Source: Przewalskia tangutica (Eukaryota > Streptophyta > Magnoliopsida > Solanales > Solanaceae). From it: a DNA stretch of 64,000 nucleotides. The notes under the pieces were generated by a model. That model was not told the DNA's origin and did not search any database. It was given only the letters and a program-made list of their open reading frames with translations. The stretch is from assembly GCA_029844215.1 (NCBI GenBank), contig JAQGDG010000157.1, positions 62,001-126,000 of the forward strand, written 5' to 3'. Every line of letters starts with the position of its first letter. Positions within the stretch are counted from its first letter, which is position 1. This document shows, piece after piece, positions 33,348 to 44,611 of the stretch. Position numbers and translations under genes: made by a program.

Positions 33348-35016
33348 GTTTTCATAAAGTCGTTATAAATAACTTCCCATAAAGCTATTATAACACTTTA
33401 TGTTTTAAACCAACCAAGGACAACTATTTTCATTTTCGAAATCAAAATAACTTTATTCTTTAAAAGACCACACACCCATTACTCATGAATGATGTTTTAC
33501 AACTTTTTAACATAATTCAAGTCCTTAATATTTCATAACAAGTCACTTAACTTTGGAATCAAGTCAAGGACACAAAAGGAAAATCAAATTCCTTTAAACA
33601 CACGTGCGTCTACCGCACTATATATATTTCACAACAATCATGCTAGAAAGGATAGGAAGAGGTTCACATACCTCGCGACGATTATCGACAATAAGCAAAA
33701 TGCTCCAAAGTACTATAACCCTGCTAGCCTTTTCCACCCTTCAAGTAGAATACACTACTCGTAGTACTTCAACCTATAATGGCCATAAAACGTTTATTAA
33801 CTTCTAGATCCCTTCGTAGAATATTTCAAAGTACAAGGTTCCATATTCTACGGAAAATTCAAGCACTCCCCGAAACCACATAAATAACCTCCACTATCAA
33901 GGCCCGCTACCAAGCCAACCACTGGGAGGATTACACGTCTAACCTGGCGTGTACAATTCGCCCCACAATAATACTACAAGTCTATCAGAATACATACCCA
34001 ATGTAAATAAAGTTCAATTCTTATCAATATTCATTCTATATATAGTATACTCAACTATACATTACTACAACATGTAATCTCCAATTACAATAGGGGGATA
34101 AAGATCATTACCTCGATAAGCCCAAAATTATCCAAGTTTTAGAAGTCGATCCTGAGCAACGTTTAGCTCCTATTCTGCACGCTCCAAACCGCTCCAAGCA
34201 ACCCTTAGAAGTTTCTAACAACTTCTTCTAAACACTTCAACCAACTATGAAGATTTTCCTAGGGTTTCACTTTGTGACTATTGGAATAAAGTAGTGTTTT
34301 CGGGCTCTTAGTATAAAGATAACTTTGAAATACTACAAGGGATTTTTGGCTAAGGTATATGGGATTTTAACAACACTTGAAGAATTCTACTCAAGGTGGG
34401 GGTGTGTGTTTGGACGAGAACACCTAAGGAGGAAGGAAGAATTTTGCCTTGGAATTTCTCTAAGTGTGGATGAATAAAGTCTTGAAAACAAGGGGTTATT
34501 TATAGAGAAATCAAGGGCCAAGATCTAGGCAAGTGTGTGGTGTAGATTGGGGACATGTGGGTGTGGATTCTACCAACCACATGTCCACCACAAAATTCGG
34601 ACAAGTGGCTAGCCACTTGCCCACTAAAAACGTCCAAGGCCACATGTCCTCTAGCCATTCGGCCAACATGGCCACATGGGGGTGACACGTGTCGCCCCCC
34701 TACTCGTCCAAAATATTTCATCTTCCGAAAATAAATATCCGTAATACCGAAATCTCGAAAAATAAAGTGGGCCCCACAACCCGTAAATTCCTCCCGTGGG
34801 CCCCACATGACCAATTTCGAAAAATAAAATTCCATAATTCTTAAAGTCTTAAATACCAAAGTTGAGAATCCAATTCTCAATAAAAAACCTTTTTCCTTCG
34901 TAAAATCCGGAAACTTTTCCGTCGAAAAAATCACATCTTTCTTCCTTTCCAATATTTATGTCGTATTCTCGTACGTACGTCCTCACATACATACTCTGGA
35001 ACTACGTGGTGTAACA
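33348..35016 (-). repeat. RE-3 3' LTR, right portion (U3 and promoter)
   Basis: Completes a ~3.12 kb LTR ending GGTGTAACA. Minus-strand U3 motifs: GTGGGCCCCAC at 34767-34777 and 34796-34806, a palindromic GACACGTGTC near 34684-34693, CAAGTGGCTAGCCACTTG near 34603-34620, and a CTATAAATAA TATA box near 34496-34505. No gene: an open frame at 34952-34500 is broken relative to its cognates in other LTRs. Confidence 0.9.
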
Positions 35017-35479
35017 TTCTTCCCCCCTTAGAAACATTCGTCCCGAATGTTCATTCTAAGTCTCCAAACATACCTGCCGGTATAGTCTTCCCTACTATAC
35101 TTATGAAACCAATTATGCCACACATGGCCATAATACAACATACGCGCAAAAATTCACATCCAAGCCAACGAAGAATCATCTCTAAGCGTATAACAATACC
35201 ATTAGCTCCACCCATGGTCCAAAGGATACTTTCTTCACATCTTTACTTATAAAAAGGACACTTCCATCTTCTTAACACATCTACGCATCTTTTCTTACTC
35301 GTGCATTCTCCTCGCACACTCGAACTCTTCCTAATATACTTACCACATTTCGTCATTGCTTGATTCCAAAATCTCGGGTTACTATCTCCAACTTGGTCAT
35401 CATTAATCGAATACTCGATGGATCTCCGATACTCTTCCAAACATAGAAACATGGAATATGGACGATCGCCTCCTAAGTC
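35017..35479 (-). other. RE-3 polypurine tract and 3' noncoding region
   Basis: Plus-strand TTCTTCCCCCCTT at 35017-35029 is the complement of the tract. An inverted repeat (ACATTCGTCCCGAATGT) follows at about 35035-35051. The remainder is shared with the other derivatives and shows no coding signature. Confidence 0.7.
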
Positions 35480-36140
35480 GGACGACAGTGCTAACTTATA
35501 GGCAACCTGGCCTATTCTACAACGATCTGAAAAGGCCCAAAGTACCTCGGGCTAAGTTTCCCCTGCTTTCCAAATCTCGTCACACCCTTCCGGGGCGGTA
35601 CCTTCAAGAAGACCCACCGTCAACCTGAACTCCAAGTGTCGACGCCGATTACCCGCACGACTTCTGTTGACTCTGAGCTGCTAAAAACCTCCTCTGGATA
35701 AGCTTCACCTTACCAACATTCTGCTGAATCAAGTATGGACCAACTATCTGAACCTTGCCAACATCGAACCAATCGACCGACAACCTAAACTTCCGCCCAT
35801 ACAAGGCTTCATAAGGCGCCATCCGAATACTGAAATGGTAGCTATTATAATACTCACTCAACCAGAGGCAAATAATCCTCACAGCTACCCCTGAAATCAA
35901 AACACCGGCCCGTAACCTATCCTCAAATGTCTGGATAATACGCGATGTTTGCCCGTCGGCCCGAGGGTGAATGCAATACTGAGACTCACCTGAGTTCCTA
36001 ACCCCGCCTGGTAAAACCTCCAGAAAAAGAAATAGCCATAATTGGGCTCCACTGCCTGCCATAAAATAAAAGTAGGAACCCCGTGCAGCCTTGCAACCTT
36101 CCTGATATATAACATCTCGCATAACCCTCCGCCGAGTAAA
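35480..36140 (-). pseudogene. pol: RE-3 integrase 3' end and SH3-like tail
   Basis: Minus-strand order: RKVARLHGVPTF (about 36105-36070), a frame change, then RADGQTSRIIQTFEDRLRA (about 35965-35910), YNNSYHFSIRMAPYEALYGR (about 35850-35795), and DWFDVGKVQIVGPYL. A degraded KVPP...GKLSPRY-type tail follows near 35610-35520. In gypsy integrases the motif is DGQSER with a catalytic Glu; here Ser replaces it. Nothing earlier in pol is present: the sequence upstream goes directly into the spacer, so this is a relic of an internal deletion. Confidence 0.85.
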
Positions 36141-36704
36141 ATCCGATCAAAGACAAGATGGTGACCCATCGCCCGACCATCGGTCGAACGCATCCACAAA
36201 CTCGTACGATGGTTACCTAAACTTGGGCCTAACACCCTCGTGACCCTATCATCTAGCGGGACCACCTCAAACTGACCCCACCACATTCCGGGATGTGGGT
36301 TGACTCGCGATATGGCCTCAACCCGACCCACTTCGTACTAAACTCTCGTTCCCCGATCCGGAACAATCTTACCAATTGACGTCATGAAAGCTACCACTTC
36401 CCTCTCACACTACCCATGGAATTATCCCACAATATATATCACGCATACCAAGTACTTCGACAAAGACCAACCGTAAAATCATCCACTCAAGACGGCCTTG
36501 CATCCAAGGTCCCAACTGTTATAAATTCTAAGGCTCACCATTTTCTCGTCCCCAGACTTACCCTTTTCAACTACCCATGTTTTCTAATCCACACCTAACA
36601 CAATGCTATCCGTACATAGCACTACACATGTAACTACCACAACGACCTAAACAAGTCTATTAAGGGCTGAAGATATCTCTTTAACTACTACCTCACTTTC
36701 CCTA
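36141..36704 (-). other. RE-3 non-pol spacer between gag and integrase relic
   Basis: Matches 3790-4370 (RE-1), 40230-40770 (RE-4), 48831-49380 (RE-5) and 54961-55570 (RE-6). It is not recognisable as protease, RT or RNase H. In one frame, RE-1, RE-3 and RE-4 all encode a run similar to WGQFEVVPL.DRVTRVLGPS (here about 36275-36220). RE-4 interrupts the spacer's gag-proximal end at 36705. Confidence 0.7.
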
Positions 36705-39700
36705 TGTCACGACCCGACTTCGGGCCCGTGACTGGTGCCTTACCCCGGGCACCCTAGTGATACAACATCAGAGAAAATCAGCGGAAATAAAAACATAAAC
36801 AGGAAACAAGATATAACATAAGAAAACAGGCTAACCAAAATGGTCACCTTCATGTATATATATAACCGAACAGTTACATCCTTTACAAACCACGCCCATA
36901 ATGATTACTCTGCACTTCTAAGAGTGTAACCATAACTATGACGGGACAGGGCCCCGCCATACCCCTGAATGTACAAGTACTTACAATGACAGGGGACTAT
37001 ACCAAAGATAAGCCTCCGGAGAAACGGAGCTTCCCAAACTGCTGAACTGTGATCCTAAGAGCGAGGATCCACAACCGATGTACCTCTACCTGCGGCATGA
37101 ACGCAGCCCCCCGAAGGAGGTCAGTACAACAGGTACCAAGTATGTGGCGAAAATATCAGTAAATGAAATCATAATCTATATAAAACAGAGACATGTATGA
37201 TAACGGACTACGATTCACAACATGTTAAAGATGTCATGTCAGGGACTCACGCCCTCAAGTCATCCCTCCTGCCCGTGGAACCCTTCCTCACTGCCGATAG
37301 TCTATATATAAATCGTATGATACGTATAACATGTCTCGGCCCATCCCATGGGACTCGAGGTGGAATCGTCATGTCTCGGCCCATCTCATGGGACTCGATG
37401 TAAAATCGTCATGTCTCGGCCCATCTCAGGGGACTCGATGTAAAATCATCATGTCTCGGCCCATCTCATGGGACTCGATGTAAAATCGTCATGTCTCGGC
37501 CCATCTCATGGGACTCGATGTAAAATCGTCATGTCTCGGCCCATCTCATGGGACTCGATGTAAAATCGTCATGTCTCGGCCCATCTCATGGGACTCGATG
37601 TAAAATCGTCATGTCTCGGCCCATTTCATGGGACTCGAGGTAGAATCGGTCATAACCTTTAAACTCACTTTTAAGACAGATTAAGATAATACCATGCTTT
37701 CCTTTTAAATCAAACTAAGGCAATATCATGCCCTCCTTTTTAAACCAAAACACTTTCCTTTTTTTGTTAAAATCAAGTAACAACATTCTTTTCCAAAAGT
37801 TCAAGTTGCATATTTTCAAATACTCAAGTCTCTTATTTTCGAAAGATTCCATAGTTCATAGTCTTAATCACTTAACAACGTAATCTCTTTTAAACCAATT
37901 TGAGTAACATATGCCTTATGTGTGAGTAGTTTATTATTGTTTATAACTATCTTATTAAAGCAGCCATGATCTAGAAAATGTAATACAATTTTGTCTTATC
38001 TTAGCTTCTATGCAGATGGAGGTTTCTACTGGTTTTAATAATAATTAATTAGCCAATACATTTTCCTTTATTAACGCTGCAGTGGTTTGTTCGCTACTTA
38101 TTCTCATTTCCGAAATCAACATAACATTATCCTTTTTAAGATCAAGTACCCATTACTCATGAATGCGGTTGCACAACTTATTAATAATTCAAGTCTTTAA
38201 CATTTCATAAAACGTCATTTATAAGTTAAGTCTCTTATCTTTTAAGATCAAGTCTCTTAACTTCTAAAATCAACAAACCATTCTTTTACCTACATAAAGT
38301 CGGTATAACTAACTTCCCATAAAGCTATTATAACACTTTATGTTTTAAACCGACCAAATTCGTTTAGAACACGTACGTCTACCGTACTACATAGTTCACA
38401 AAAATCATGCTAGAAAGGATAGGAAGAGGTTCACATACCTCGCGACGATTATCGACAATTAGAAAAACGCTCCAAGTATCATAACCCTGCTAGCCTTTTC
38501 CACCCTTCAAGTAGAATACGCTACTCGTAGAACTTCAACCTATAAAGGTCACAAAACGTCTATCAACCTCTAGATCTCTTCGTAGAACAATTCTAAGTAC
38601 CAGGCTCCTTATTCTACGGAAAAATTCGGCACCTCCCACCGTAACCATAAATATCCTCATCTATCAAGGCCCGATACAGCCAACAACTCCTGGGGGTTAC
38701 ACGTCTAACCTGGCGTGTACAATCGCCACAATAATACTACAAGTCTACTGTAAATACAGTCCAATGTAAATACAGTTCAATTCTTTATAATCATCCTTCC
38801 ATAAATCATATACTGAATTATATATTACTACCACATGTAATCTCCAATTACAATAGGGGGATAAAGATCATTACCTCGATAAGCCCAAAATTATCCAAGA
38901 TAATAAGTCGATCCTGAGCAACGTGTAGCTCCAATTCCTTACGCTCCAACCTGCTCCAAACAACCCTTAGAAGTTTCTAAACAACTTCTCTTAACATTTC
39001 ATCTAAGCTATGAAGATTTTTCTAGGGTTTCACTTACGACTATTGGAATAAAGTAGTATTTCCGGGCTCCTAGTATTGAAATAACTTTGGAAAACAACTA
39101 GGGATACTAGGCTGAGGTATTTGGGATTATACAACAACACTTAAAGTATTTCTCTTCACAAAGTGGGGGTAGGGGACGAGAACACCACAAAGGGGAGGGG
39201 ATATTTTTGCCTTGGAAGACTTAAGTGTGGGATGATATGAAGTCTTGAACTAAGGGGGTATTTATAGAGGAATCAAGGGTCAAGATCTTACCAAGTGTGT
39301 GGTCAAGATTGGGCCATGTGTGTGTGGGTCCCACCACACCACATGGCCAACGAAAACACAAGACAAGTGGCTTGCCACTTGTAAGGCCATTTCGGCCAAG
39401 GGACAAGTGTCTAGCCACTTGTCCCACCATTTCGGCCAAGGTGGCCACATGGGGGTGACACGTGTCGCCCCCCTACTCGTCCAAAATATTTCATCTTCCG
39501 AAAATATCCAAAATGCCAAAAATCTCTAAAACAAAGTGGGCCCCACAAAACCGTAAATTTCTCCCGTGGGCCCCACGTGACCATTTCCGAAAATACAATT
39601 CCATAATTCTTATATAATTCAAGAAGTCCAAATACCAAATCTGGGAATCCAATTCCCATTAACGAACCTTTTTCCTTCACAAAAACCGAAAACTTTTCCG

Positions 39701-39795
39701 TCGAAAAAATCACATCTTTCTTCCTTTCCAATATTACTGTCGTACTCTCGTATGTACGTCCTCACCTACATACCCTGGAACTACGGGGTGTAACA
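36705..39795 (-). repeat. RE-4 3' LTR
   Basis: Begins TGTCACGACCCGAC and ends GGGGTGTAACA. It holds a 40-bp unit array (37331-37650), an AT-rich middle with a segment (about 37905-38100) not in the RE-1 LTR but shared with RE-6, GTGGGCCCCAC at 39536-39546 and 39566-39576, GACACGTGTC near 39457-39466, short CAAGTGG/CCACTTG inverted repeats (39364-39422), and a minus-strand TATA box (CTATAAATAC) near 39259. Confidence 0.95.
37331..37650. repeat. Tandem array, 8 x 40 bp
   Basis: Eight head-to-tail units, each starting ATGTCTCGGCCCATC and containing CATGGGACTCGA. The first and last units have the variant ending GAGGTGGAATC/GAGGTAGAATC and the inner six GATGTAAAATC. The cognate LTR has nine units. 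Confidence 0.95.
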
Positions 39796-40759
39796 TTCTT
39801 CCCCCCTTAGAAACATTCGTCCCGAATGTTCCTTCTAAGTCTCCAAACATACATGCGCCGGTATAGTCTTCACTACTATACTTACGAAACCAATTTATGC
39901 CACACATGGCCATAATATAACATACGCGCAAAACTCAAATCCAAGCCAACGAGGAATCACCTCTAACATCACAAAAAAAAACTCCCACCCAAGGTCTAAA
40001 GGATACTCCCTTCACATATTCACTTCACAAAAGAAATGGTCACTTCCGATCTCTTAACACATGTTCACTTCTTTCCTTACTTGTCGTACCCTTCTCGCAC
40101 ACCCGAACTCTTTCTAGTACACGTACCATACTCCAGTCATCGCTTCAGTTTTCAAAACCTTTGGAGTCACTACCTCCAAACTTGGTCATCTTACTAGCCT
40201 CAAATTCTTTCAAGGCCATTCCCGGCCTTCACGATCCGATTCTAGTCGAACACATCCGCGAACTCGTCCGATGGTGACCTAAACCTGGGCCTAGCACCCT
40301 TGTGACCCTACCACCTGGAGGGACCACCTCAAACTGACCCCACCTCATTCCGGGCTGCGGGTTGACCCGCTATCTGGCCTCAACCTGACCCGCTATCGCG
40401 CCAAACTCTCTCGTCCCCCGATCCGGAACAATCTTACTAATTCACGTTATGAAAGCTACCACTTCCATCTCACACTACCCATGGAATTATCCCACAATAT
40501 ATTTCACGCATACCAAGTACTTCGACAAAGACCAACCGTAAAATCATCCACTCAAGACGGCTTTGCATCCAAGGTCCTAACTGTTATAATTTCTAAGGCT
40601 CACAATTGTCTCGCCCCCAGACTTACCCTTTTCAACTACCCATGTTTTCTAATTCACACATAACACAATGCTATCCGTACATAGCACTCCACATGTATCT
40701 ACCATGACAACATAAACAGTCTCTTGGGTGAAGATATCTCTGTAACTCATTGCCTCACT
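39796..40759 (-). other. RE-4 noncoding interior: polypurine tract, 3' region, spacer
   Basis: The tract complement TTCTTCCCCCCTT is at 39796-39808, with the ACATTCG...CGAATGT hairpin beside it (39813-39830). The spacer (about 40230-40759) follows without any integrase relic, as in RE-1. No supported gene. Confidence 0.7.
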
Positions 40760-41342
40760 TTCCCTTTGTCGCTCTAATCATAATCCTGCCCTGCAGGGCG
40801 CCTAGCTATATAAGGCGATGAACCAGCCACCGATCCCGAAGGCTGAGTCTCAACATCCGTGCTACCTCTGGTCGGACAAACTCTCACCAAATGGCCTGCT
40901 CATGCAAGCATAACAACCTCCCAAACTAGCACGACCCGCGAGGATCATCCTCGACTCTATCCATAGAACTCTGGCGAACTGCAACTCAAGAAATCCCGAA
41001 GTCTCAGACTATTGGATCTAGGGTGAATCACTGGTACTGCCGGAACCACCGACTCCCGTCCGTCCTCATTCCCAGCTACCAGCCTAGCTAGTAACTGGGC
41101 CATCTCCTTGAACTCATATCCTCGGCTCCTGGCCGTGGAACTGGAGGCTCAGGTATCGTGGCCTCAGTAGGAACTGCTGCCGCTCTAAACTCTGCTGGGG
41201 CTAGCGGCGTCATAAAACTCGTCGTCTGAAGTACTATCTCAGGTAAAGACTGGGCCTGTGCCCACGTAACCCTCTGTGCTCTACTCGCCGCTTCCTCTGC
41301 TGCCTTGCCCTTCTGGGCCCTGGTTGCCTTGCGCGGAGGCAT
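40760..41342 (-). pseudogene. gag: RE-4 Gag, N-terminus intact, capsid core deleted
   Basis: Starts at the ATG complementary to 41340-41342, giving MPPRKATRAQKGKAAEEAAS. Open for 84 codons through a Pro/Ala/Glu-rich N-terminal part, to 41088. The sequence then reaches the start of the capsid region (equivalent of RE-1 5230-5330) and jumps, near 40935-40945, to the zinc-knuckle end (GCCTGC/GGCCATTT area). About 0.7 kb of the capsid domain present in RE-1 is missing. The cleanest Gag N-terminus in the window; used here to place the other gag starts. Confidence 0.85.
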
Positions 41343-41530
41343 AACTGGTACATGAGAATACGCCAGAGGGATTCCAACTTATAACACAGCTCTAAGGCAC
41401 GATCTCAGAGTGAGAAGAATGGAAACCAATCCTAAATATCCTGCAGTCTCCTGATTATAGGTGTGGTGCACAACACGCCGATAATCAAGACTCTACTAGA
41501 TCTGATGCGTAGACACTTTCCGAGGATTAA

Positions 41531-41543
41531 GCTCTCGATACCA
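41531..41543 (-). other. RE-4 primer-binding site, one base extra
   Basis: Plus strand GCTCTCGATACCA; the exact initiator-Met site in RE-6 is GCTCTGATACCA. The difference is an added C at the CTG. Confidence 0.75.
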
Positions 41544-42145
41544 CTTTTGTCACGACCGACTTGGGCCCGTGGTCGTGTCTACCCGCACCACTGGTGATAC
41601 AACATCAGAGAAAATCAGCGGAAATAAAAACTTAAACAGAAACAAGATATAACATAAGAAAACAGGCTAACCAAAATGGTCACCTTCATGTATATATATA
41701 ACCGAACAATTACATCCTTTACAAACCCTGCCCACAACAGTACTACAGACCTCTAAGAGTGTAACCATAACTATGACGGATGGGGCCCGCCATACCCCAA
41801 TGTACAAGTACTTACAATGACGATTATACTAAAGATAAGCCTCGAGAAAGCGGAGCTTCCTAAATCACAATCGTGATCCTAGAGTGAGGATCCACAACCG
41901 ATGTACCTACTGCGGCATGAACGCAGCCCCAAGGAGGTCGACAACAGTACCAAGTATGTGAAATCGAAAATCAGAATGAAATCATAATATCTATATAAAA
42001 GAGGAGACATGTATGATAACCGGACTCGATTCCTGACATAAAGCGATCATGTCGTCGTGACTCACGCCCTCAAGTCATCCCTCCTGCCCGTGGAACCCTT
42101 CCTCACTGCCGGCAGTCTATATATAAATCGTATGATACGTATAAC

Positions 42146-42505
42146 ATGTCTCGGCCCATCCCATGGGACTCGAGGTGGAATCGTCATGTCTCGGCCCATC
42201 TCATGGGACTCGATGTAAAATCGTCATGTCTCGGCCCATCTCATGGGACTCGATGTAAAATCGTCATGTCTCGGCCCATCTCATGGGACTCGATGTAAAA
42301 TCGTCATGTCTCGGCCCATCTCATGGGACTCGATGTAAAATCGTCATGTCTCGGCCCATCTCATGGGACTCGATGTAAAATCGTCATGTCTCAGCCCATC
42401 TCATGGGACTCTATGTAAAATCGTCATGTCTCGGCCCATATCATGAGACTCGATGTAAAATCGTCATGTCTCGGCCCATCTCATGGGACTCGAGGTAGAA
42501 TCGGT
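42146..42505. repeat. Tandem array, 9 x 40 bp
   Basis: Same unit and same terminal variants as 37331-37650, with one more inner unit and scattered substitutions (CTCAGCCC in unit 7, CATATCATGAGAC in unit 8). Confidence 0.95.
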
Positions 42506-44606
42506 CATAACCTTTAAACTCTCTTTTAAGACAGATTAAGATAATACCATGCTTTCCTTTTAAATCAAACTAAGGCAATATCATGCCCTCCTTTTTAAAC
42601 CAAAACACTTTCCTTTTTTTGTTAAAATCAAGTAACAACATTCTTTTCCAAAAGTTCAAGTTGCATATTTTCAAATACTCAAGTCTCTTATTTTCGAAAG
42701 ATTCCATAGTTCATAGTCTTAATCACTTAACAACGTAATCTCTTTTAAACCAATTTGAGTAACATATGCCATATGTGTGAGTAGTTTATTCTTGTTTATA
42801 ACAATATTATTAAAGCAACCATGATCTAGACAATGTAATACAATTTTGTCTTATCTTAGCTTCTATGCAGATGGAGGTTTCTACTGGTTTTAATAATAAT
42901 TAATTAGCCAATACATTTTCCTTTATTAACGCTGCAGTGGTTTGTTCGCTACTTATTCTCATTTCCGAAATCAACATAACATTATCCTTTTTAAGATCAA
43001 GTACCCATTACTCATGAATGCGGTTGCACAACTTATTAATAATTCAAGTCCTTAACATTTCATAAAACGTCATTTATAAGTTAAGTCTCTTATCTTTTAA
43101 GATCAAGTCTCTTAACTTCTAAAATCAACAAACCATTCTTTTACCTACATAAAGTCGTTATAACTAACTTCCCATAAAGCTATTATAACACTTTATGTTT
43201 TAAACCGACCAAATTCGTTTAGCACACGTACGTCTACCGTACTACATAGTTCACAAAAATCATGCTAGAAAGGATAGGAAGAGGTTCACATACCTCGCGA
43301 CGATTATCGACAATTAGCAAAACGCTCCAAGTATCATAACCCTGCTAGCCTTTTCCACCCTTCAAGTAGAATACGCTACTCGTAGAACTTCAACCTATAA
43401 AGGTCACAAAACGTCTATCAACCTCTATATCTCTTCGTAGAACAATTCTAAGTACAAGGCTCCTTATTCTACGGAAAAATTCGGCAGCACCTCCCCCCCC
43501 GTAACCACATAAATCTCCTCCTCTATCAAGGCCCGCTACCAAGCCAACAACTCACAGGGGTTACACGTCTAACTGCGTGTACAACATCGCCACAATAATA
43601 CTACAAGTCTATCAGAAATCTGATTCAATTCTTTATAATCATCCTTCCATAAATCATATACTCAATTATATATTACTACAACATGTAATCTCCAATTACA
43701 ATAGGGGGATAAAAATCATTACCTCGATAAGCCCAAAATTATCCAAGATTATAAGTCGATCCTGAGCAACGTGTAGCTCCAATTCTTTACGCTCCAACCC
43801 GCTCCAAACAACCCTTAGAAGTTTCTAAACAACTTCTCTTAACACTTCATCTAAGCTATGAAGATTTTTCTAGGGTTTCACTTACGACTATTGGAATAAA
43901 GTAGTATTTCCGGGCTCCTATTATTGAAATAACTTTGGAAAACAACTAGGGATACTAGGCTAAGGTATTTGGGATTATACAACAACACTTAAAGTATTTC
44001 TCTTCACAAAGTGGGGGGAGGGGATGAGAACACCACAAAGGGGAGGGGATATTTTTGCCTTGGAAGACTTAAGTGTGGGATGATATGATGTCTTGAACTA
44101 AGGGGGTATTTATAGAGGAATCAAGGGTCAAGATCTTAGCAAGTGTGTGGTCAATATTGGGCCATGTGTGTGTGGGTCCCACCACACCACATGGCCAACG
44201 AAAACACAAGACAAGTGGCTTGCCACTTGTAAGGCCATTTCGGCCAAGGGAAAAGTGTCTAGCCACTTGTCCCAGCATTTCGGCCAGGTGGCCACATGGG
44301 GGTGACGCGTGTCGCCCCCCTACTCGTCCAAAATATTTCATCTTCCGAAAATATCCAAAATGCCAAAAATCTCTAAAACAAAGTGGGCCCCACAAAACCG
44401 TAAATTTCTCCCGTGGGCCCCACGTGACCATTTCCGAAAATAAAATTCCATAATTCTTATATAATTCAAGAAGTCCAAATACCAAATATGGGAATCCAAT
44501 TCCCATTAACGAACCTTTTTCCTTCACAAAAACCGGAAACTTTTCCGTCGAAAAAATCACATATTTCTTCCTTTCCAATATTCTTTCGTGCTCTCGTATG
44601 CGTCTC

Positions 44607-44611
44607 ACCTA
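44607..44611. repeat. RE-5 target-site duplication, left copy (ACCTA)
   Basis: ACCTA, repeated at 63472-63476. The uninterrupted sister LTR reads CTCACCTACATACCCTGG (about 39753). Confidence 0.93.

Larger units (their letters stand above)
41548..44611 (-). repeat. RE-4 5' LTR, main portion
   Basis: Collinear with 36705-39795. Contains the nine-unit 40-bp array, GTGGGCCCCAC at 44383-44393 and 44413-44423, and a TATA box near 44106. RE-5 interrupts it after TCACCTA. The last 27 bases are at 63477-63503. The first 400 bases show many small losses compared with the 3' LTR. Confidence 0.93.

Noticed and set aside
36700..36704. Perfect 5-bp target duplication for RE-4
   Set aside because: Left copy is CCCTA and right copy CCCTT. 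I report it only as a four-of-five match.
37331..37650. Regular 40-bp repeats as a CRISPR array
   Set aside because: Units are head-to-tail with no variable spacers, inside an LTR of a plant element.
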